Source: Dillenia suffruticosa
Lineage: Eukaryota > Streptophyta > Magnoliopsida > Dilleniales > Dilleniaceae
DNA length: 64,000 bases
Reading direction: 5' to 3'
Assembly: GCA_033439265.1 (NCBI GenBank)
Contig: JAVTVX010000035.1
Coordinates: 13,542,001-13,606,000, forward strand
Shown: one piece after another, positions 58,401 to 64,000 of the stretch
Layout of the letters: every line of letters begins with the position of its first letter
Position numbering within the stretch: position 1 is the first letter of the stretch
Notes under the pieces: generated by a model
What the model saw: only the letters and a program-made list of their open reading frames with translations
Databases searched by the model: none
Told to the model about the DNA's origin: nothing
Made by a program: the position numbers and the translations under genes

Positions 58401-59504
58401 CATCTCCTTTATGGATTTCCAATAAAAGACTGCCCTCACTCCATGGAATGATTTGAGGAACCCCTCATGTCCTAGACCATGGAATTCTTGAATTAAAGTG
58501 GATATGAGTAAGGAATCTTTTGGAAGGTAGATTTTATTCTTGTAGAACAAAACTGCCTGCTGAATTTCCCACTGTCCTTTGGCCTGTCCATCTTGTACTT
58601 GTTGATGCAATTTTAAGAGTTCTGGGTATTGCTTATTTTCATCTTGAATTGGATGCCACCAGAGTGGCTCAGGGAAGGAAATGGCAGCTAACCTCCCTGT
58701 CCGCGACACCAGGGAGAGAGCATCAGCCACTACATTCGAGTATCCTTGTTTGTATTCAATTGAGAAGTCATACCCCATCAATTTGATTAACCATTTCTAT
58801 TGTGCATCCGTAGTTATGTGCTGATCCCAGAGATATTTCAGATTGCGATGATCCGTTCTTACTACAAATCTTCTCCCCAAGAGATATGATCGCCAATGTT
58901 TGATAGCAAGAACTAAGGCGAGCAGTTCTATGTCATATGTCGATAGTGAGAGGCTCTTTCCCTTAAGAGCTGAACTAAAATAAGCAATTGGCCGTCTTCC
59001 TTGCATAAGTACTACTCCAATACCTTTACCGGATGCGTCGCATTCAACAACAAATTCTTGATCGAAATTGGGCAGTGCAAGCACAGGTGCTGTAATCATC
59101 ATATTCTTTAGCTCACTGAAGGCTAATTGGGCTTCTTTTCCCCAATTAAAGTTCCCCTTTTTTAGTAGATCAGTCAATGGTTTGGCCACTGCCCCATAGT
59201 GGGATATGAAATGCCGGTAATAGCTAGTTAACTCAAGGAACTCTCGAAACTCCTTCAGATTTTTTGGCTTTGGCTATTCTTTCATAGCTTCTATTTTGGA
59301 TGGATCGGCTCGAATACCTTCAGCATTGATTATATGTCCCAGATATTTTACCTCATTCAACCCCAAAACACATTTTTCTTTTTTTACTACTAGACTATGG
59401 TCTCGTAATAAGGTCAAAATTAGTCTCAAATGGTGAATGTGGTCTTCCCAACTCTTGTTGTAGATTAAAATATCATCGAAGAAGACTAGGATGAATTTCC
59501 TCAA
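58401..59504 (-). pseudogene. reverse transcriptase, RNase H and integrase zinc-binding remnants
   Basis: From right to left on the minus strand: an RT piece with FILVFFDDILIYNKSWEDHI (catalytic FFDD) and KYLGHIINAEGI (59500-59310). Next is RNase H with VVECDASGKGIGVVLMQGRR, LSTYDIELLALVLAIKHWRS and RTDHRNLKYL (59070-58800). Then come YKQGYSNVVADALS and the H2C2 integrase start (58750-58365). The front part of RT is missing. Fossil, broken. Confidence 0.88.
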
Positions 59505-59799
59505 ATAGGGCCTGAAGTTGTGTGTAGACCGGGTCCACCAAGACTGTCAAAGATACTTTCCCAAAACGACCGGTCATTCTCATGGTTTGTGATGTTGACA
59601 CCCCCATGAGAGCATGAATTGATATCTCCGGGGCCTCCAAACTCTCTTCCTCCTTTGACGAGCTTTTAAGTTCAGCTTCTTCATCCTCCATTTCAATTAG
59701 GAATAGTCTTTTGCATTGGTGTTACGGAGAATACCTTTCATCGCAGTGATAGCAGAGCCCTTGTTCCCTTCGTTGTTGAAGTTCCACCGGAGTAAATCG
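59505..59799 (-). pseudogene. protease-region remnant
   Basis: The minus strand near 59640-59560 has ISIHALMGVSTSQTMRMTGR, the sequence that stands just before the protease active site in many plant chromoviruses. A cysteine-bearing patch near 59760 may be the gag knuckle. The rest of the protease is not recognisable. Confidence 0.65.
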
Positions 59800-60345
59800 T
59801 CATACGATGATCGGCCTGTTCCCCTTTCGTCCTTTCGAAGAAGAGGAAATGTTGTTGTGGGTGTTCCTTCTGAGCCCTAGACCTCCTTTTCCATCGATTC
59901 CCACCCTTGTGTGCTTCTCTTCAAAGATCCGAGCTAAACTAATTGCAGCAGGTAATGTATTGGGCCGCTGGGCCTTCACATTAGCCCGTATGTGGTCCTT
60001 GAGTCCACTTACGAATAGAGAGACCTCTTGCTTATCCGTGAGATGCCCTACCCGACCCAGTAACCCCCTCAAATTGGGCTTGAAAATCGCTAACTGTTCC
60101 CATCTATTTAAGCTTGCTTAGATTTCCAAAGGCATCCACATGCGTCATGTCTCCAAATCGATCTGCTAGCTCTGACTCGAACTCCTCCCAACTGAAGCTG
60201 TGTTGGGCATTCCTCTTCCTCTAGAAACACACTTGAGCATCGCCCTCGAGATGGAAAGCAGCTAACCTTACTTGGTCCTCTGGTTGGGTCCCTTGAAAAT
60301 CGAAGAACTGCTCTGCACGGCATGCCCAAATAATGGGGTTTTCCA
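59800..60345 (-). pseudogene. gag remnant, distal part
   Basis: Minus-strand blocks are WACRAEQFFDFQGTQPEDQV and RLAAFHLEGDAQVCF (60330-60222) and VSLFVSGLKDHIRANVKAQR with PNTLPAAISLARIFEEKH (60035-59930), the plant gypsy gag signature. Its proximal part lies on the other side of the solo LTR, beyond 62771. Confidence 0.85.
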
Positions 60346-62771
60346 TGTCACGCCCCGACCCTCGAGTCGAGTACACAACAACCGCCATATTATCTCGGCA
60401 TACGGGCAGCATCTCTCCATATATCGGGATAATGCAAGGCATTTCACCCGTTCAACCTATTTTAAAAACAGCTCAATAGTATACAAAGCACCATCCCAGT
60501 CCATTTTATCACAGCAGGCATGCAAGAGGCCATCCCAGCCAATCAAAATCAAATACATGCATATGACCATCTCGGCCGATCAAAAAGATATTAATAAAAT
60601 TTTCTCAAACTCCAAATGTCTAAAAATTCACAAGTAAAGTCCAAATGTCCCAATAAAACAATAAGTTTTTCAAAAGCAAAGTTTTAAACAAAATGAAACA
60701 AGTTCCACAATAATCAAGCATAGATTCTATCAATATTTGTCCCAAAAGATAGGACAAATATCAATCAAATCCAATCAAAAGAATAGTACAATTATTTCCT
60801 TCCATGGGTTATACTACATAAATCCAAAAATAAAATATACACCATCAATACCTATATAATTTCACTAAAATAATGTTCTCCACCGGATCCAAACTGATAT
60901 CTCCCACCTAAGCTTCCTCTGAAAAATGTGAGAGAAGGTGAGTATTAGAAATATTCAGTAAGTGGAGTGCAATACTGTTGTGATAATTAATGAAAGGTGA
61001 AGGTGGGGAGGTCAAAACATAATTCATAAACAATATTATATATATAAGAAAATGATTTCAATAAATCAGGATAATTCAACAAACATGCATCTATTTAATT
61101 CATATTTTTCGAAAATCATGGGGTCTTTCTATGAAAACACTCCCATACCAGGTTTGGCCAAACCCGAACGAAAGCCCGCCAAGGGTTTTCATTCCATATA
61201 TCTCAAAATACCAAAACCTTATTCCTTGGCATTGAATCGTGCCTTAATAGGGTGCATCCAGATATAACTCAACATACAGCAAAAGGAGTCACGTCTATCT
61301 CCCCCACTAATCTAATCAACCCTCAACCATGTCACCCTATCGGGTCACTCCGTGGGGGGAATAACTATAGCTATTAATCCCATGTACCGTTTCATTCGTA
61401 AATATCCAATTCACAATTTATATGCCAAAATTTCAACAAAACAATTTCTGAATCATACCATAACATTCATAATTCAAATATTTCACAATGTACAACACAC
61501 ATTCATTTATAAACTCAATGAACGCATTCGCAATTCAAATTTTCATTTCGGACATCCCACCATCACGAAATAATTCATATAAATCATGTAAAAATCATTC
61601 AAAATCATTTATAACGAATTTTAAATCATTTACTCATTTAAAATCATAATAAACTATCCACTCACCTCTTGAGGGAGTATTCACTCTCTATTTCCATAAT
61701 GACTCCTTTCGAGTCTTCAAAAGGTTAATTTAGACCAATCATCACAATTTATCATCAAATAAAGTTTCATTGAAGGGTTTTCAAATTTCCTCATTTAATA
61801 TAATCTTAATTTACACATTCACATTTCTAAATTCCCATTTCATTAATTTAGGATTTTTGCCTCACCAATGGCTTTAATTCCCAATATTCCTCAATTTTCT
61901 CAATTTTCTTCTGAATTTACATAACCATAATATTTTTCATGCATATTTTAAATTAAAATCTAAGGAAAACTATTCTAATCAACCCAACAAGACCCTATTA
62001 TCTTCTAACATGCTTCTTTCGTACCAGGCAGCCTAGTTCATATAAAATTCTAGACTTAACCTTAATAATTACATATAGAATTTTAGAAAATGCATTCTAT
62101 TCAAATCCAACATACATTCTAGATATATATAAGACTTCTCACCCTAAATTCATTCAATTTTCAAAGGGATTAGAATTTCCTTCACCTAAGGTTTTCACAG
62201 TTCACAACCCTAACTTCTGTGTATGCTCAGTTCAGTCCGGACTCCTACAATGCTTCCAATTCAAAGCAAAGTTTAGAAATTAAGCCTAATTATCAAGAAA
62301 AATCGAAATCTAGAGCTAATGGTCAGAAACCAGCCCTTACCTGCTAGTGGAGGGATCGTAGGAAATTGCAGCCTAGGGTTTTCGAGGGCCTATTGACGAC
62401 TGTTGATCGGGACTTCTGCGAGGGTTGCATAAGAGCATTGCAGCGGCAGAGAACACCGCGCATGAATGGGCGAGGGAGAGAATCAGAGGTTGTCGTGCAC
62501 GTGCAGGGGAGAGAAAGAGGGAGAAAGATGAACAACCGCTGAGGTTGATGGCGGTGGTTGAGGAAAATGCAGTCGTGGGAGGTAGAGCGAGACAGGAGAG
62601 AGTGAGTGGGGTTGAGATGATGGTGGTGGTGTTGATTTCTGGAGAGGGGAAGGAGAGAGCAATGAGAGAGGCAGAGAGACGAAAGAGAGAGGGAGAGAGA
62701 GTAAAGTAAATTAGGAAAATTATTGTTGACTTTTCAAAATTAAAATTTTTTTTCTCTTCCTCGGTGTTACA
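60346..62771 (-). repeat. solo gypsy LTR (2426 bp) inserted in gag
   Basis: On the minus strand it starts TGTAACACCGAGG (62771) and ends GGTCGGGGCGTGACA (60346). It is flanked by a perfect 5-bp duplication TTCCA (60341-60345 and 62772-62776). No internal region or second LTR is present, the usual outcome of recombination between two LTRs. Termini and plan (CT-rich leader on its own strand near 62700-62640, hairpin near 60939-60957) match the LTRs at 4233 and 41022. Open frames inside it on both strands are not genes. Confidence 0.93.
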
Positions 62772-63025
62772 TTCCAAGACATCGAAACGAGGAAAATCGA
62801 GCTTCGCAAACCTAGGTGTGATCGATTCGGAAGTGGTTCGCGAGTATGATCTCTCTTGAGTATTCTCCTGAGTATTCATGGAAGAACTTTCCCTTCCTTG
62901 CAACAGTTGGAACATCTCGGCCATCTGTTTTAGCATTTTCTCCTTACCACTTCTCAAAGACTCAACTTGTTGTTCTGGGCACTGCACTCATAGATCATCG
63001 GCCATTGGTAGTGGCTCTGATACCA
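62772..63025 (-). pseudogene. gag start and primer-binding site of the minus-strand gypsy element
   Basis: The minus strand from 62987 reads MQCPEQQVESLRSGKEKMLK with a coiled-coil-like continuation and PRFAKLDFPRFD close to the solo LTR, matching the N-terminal part of gypsy gag. GGCTCTGATACCA at 63013-63025 is the primer-binding site for initiator methionine tRNA on the minus strand, three bases from the LTR. Confidence 0.8.
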
Positions 63026-63028
63026 AAA

Positions 63029-63425
63029 TGGTAGGATCCACTTGAGGATGGCCTTGGCCTTGACTTCTGTTGTGTCAAGCTATGGTGATCAATTAGGAGA
63101 TCTGCAGCAAGTAGTAAGTATGGACACATACTAAATTTGAAGAAATGTCTATGTTCCATTCAGGGGTGAAGTTGAATATATACAAGAGCCAAACTGTTTG
63201 GGGAATCTTCTCATCATACCCCGTAACCGAATTGGTTGATTCCAATCACATCAACTAAAAGAGATTTAGCAATAGAAAGAAATAGAAAAAAATAGAGAAA
63301 ATAAAGAAGGAAAAAGGACAAAGGCACCCTTGCAGATACTCATACTAACAGGCCTTAGTTGACTAACCAATTGATAACAATCAGGCCTATGCTTCCTTGG
63401 TATTGCTCATGGTTGATCCATATTA
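63029..63425 (-). repeat. 5' LTR of the minus-strand gypsy element (right copy)
   Basis: Begins TGGTAGGATCCACTTGAG on the plus strand and matches the left copy to about 63400. The outer edge at 63425 is set by the GTGAG duplication at 63426-63430. It then ends TA instead of CA, and the left copy cannot confirm the last 25 bases, so this edge is the least certain. Confidence 0.75.
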
Positions 63426-64000
63426 GTGAGTTTCATTTTCCAATGTTATTTATTGTTTATTATGATATAATGCATTCAATAATTGTTCTCTCTCTCTCTT
63501 CTTTCTTTTTTAGGATTTCTTTTCTAAGCGAGTATACCAGGTGGACTGGGGTTAATTCCTTGAGCTACATTATATGTTTTTCTTTTTTGTTACCCGGATC
63601 ACCGAATTAGGATAGAAGGATTGTGACCATTAGGCTATTCTATCGAGAACTGAGCTACATTATTTTTGTTACCTTAGGAGAAGATATCACAGCAGACACC
63701 AATTGCACCTCAAAAGCTTCTGCAGTGATTTCTACAGGTTGGATCTGGGTAGCTTCCAATCTTATTTTATCTTCAATTTAGCCTCTAAAGATTACATAAT
63801 TACAGCCAAAAGGTTTGTAAATCTTTGGTCCCCATTAGTCCCACCTAGCTACTTGAAACTCAGTCCACCCATATTCACCATCTTTGGAAAGAAAACAGAA
63901 CTTCACTCTGGAATCTCTTGATTGATAAGTAAATTTGCAGATATTTGAATTTAGTTCTTTTATTCAGAAGAAATGAAGTGGAAGGAGAAGAAGATAGAGG
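63426..64000 (+). other. possible continuation of the NPF first intron, no further exon seen
   Basis: GTGAGTTTC at 63426 would be the original donor and intron start if the gypsy insertion duplicated GTGAG. A pyrimidine-rich stretch ending TTTTTTAG near 63506-63513 could be an acceptor, but the following sequence does not translate as an NPF second exon. Nothing else recognisable to the window end. Confidence 0.4.

Larger units (their letters stand above)
53995..63425 (-). mobile_element. old Ty3/gypsy retrotransposon, minus strand, with nested insertions
   Basis: Two direct copies of a roughly 370-400 bp LTR (53995 to about 54370 and 63029-63425) flank a minus-strand interior. The parts, from right to left, are a primer-binding site (63013-63025), gag, protease, RT, RNase H and integrase. 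Flanking GTGAG at 53990-53994 and 63426-63430 looks like the target duplication and coincides with an exon's splice donor. A solo LTR (60346-62771) sits in gag, and an AT-rich block ending in a CACTA terminus (to 57719) replaces the stretch after integrase. LTRs differ at about 11 percent by eye, so this is among the older insertions. Broken in many places; clade within chromoviruses not settled. Confidence 0.8.

Overview
The window looks like the nuclear genome of a flowering plant, most likely a eudicot. It is AT-rich, holds one clear host gene for the plant exocyst subunit SEC15, and is otherwise filled with plant-type LTR retrotransposons (Ty3/gypsy and Ty1/copia), CACTA and PIF/Harbinger DNA transposons and simple repeats. 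I see no bacterial operon, CRISPR array, rRNA or ordinary tRNA gene. Species cannot be named from the sequence.

Layout. 1-6596: 3' two thirds of a broken Ty3/gypsy element (Tekay/Del-type chromovirus) with its whole 3' LTR. 6597-13371: old minus-strand Ty1/copia remnant carrying a small CACTA element (8489-9438, TSD TTA). 14040-18990: dead minus-strand PIF/Harbinger element (Myb/SANT-like gene plus DDE transposase) split by a 2.46 kb non-autonomous CACTA (16279-18738). 21372-22690: purine-rich arrays and a tRNA-like segment. 22790-26050: SEC15A with its promoter, a probable leader intron, an intron-free 790-codon reading frame and a poly(A) region. 28106-33184: Ty1/copia element with both LTRs and a perfect TSD. 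33190-36050: Athila/Tat-like gypsy debris. 38483-52960: a second Ty1/copia element, interrupted by a 9.2 kb gypsy-type element with 2.5 kb LTRs and no recognisable genes (41022-50224, TSD GAAAA). 53863-53989: probable first exon of an NPF (NRT1/PTR) transporter gene. 53995-63425: an old minus-strand gypsy element that appears to sit exactly at that exon's splice donor. It carries a satellite-like AT-rich block with a CACTA-type terminus and a solo gypsy LTR (60346-62771, TSD TTCCA).

How the parts relate. The host genes are small islands: SEC15A acts in vesicle tethering at the plasma membrane, and the NPF exon would belong to a membrane transporter whose remaining exons lie to the right or are lost. 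Three independent insertions of related gypsy LTRs (1-6596, 41022-50224, 60346-62771) share termini and a small hairpin whose closing base pair differs among the copies but stays complementary. The gene-less element at 41022-50224 probably depended on proteins of a relative like the one at 1-6596.

I found no convincing new gene system. The most interesting signals are structural: covarying LTR hairpins, tRNA-like box A/box B segments with GC-rich islands inside two CACTA elements, a 178-bp tandem array next to a CACTA terminus, and the insertion at a splice donor.
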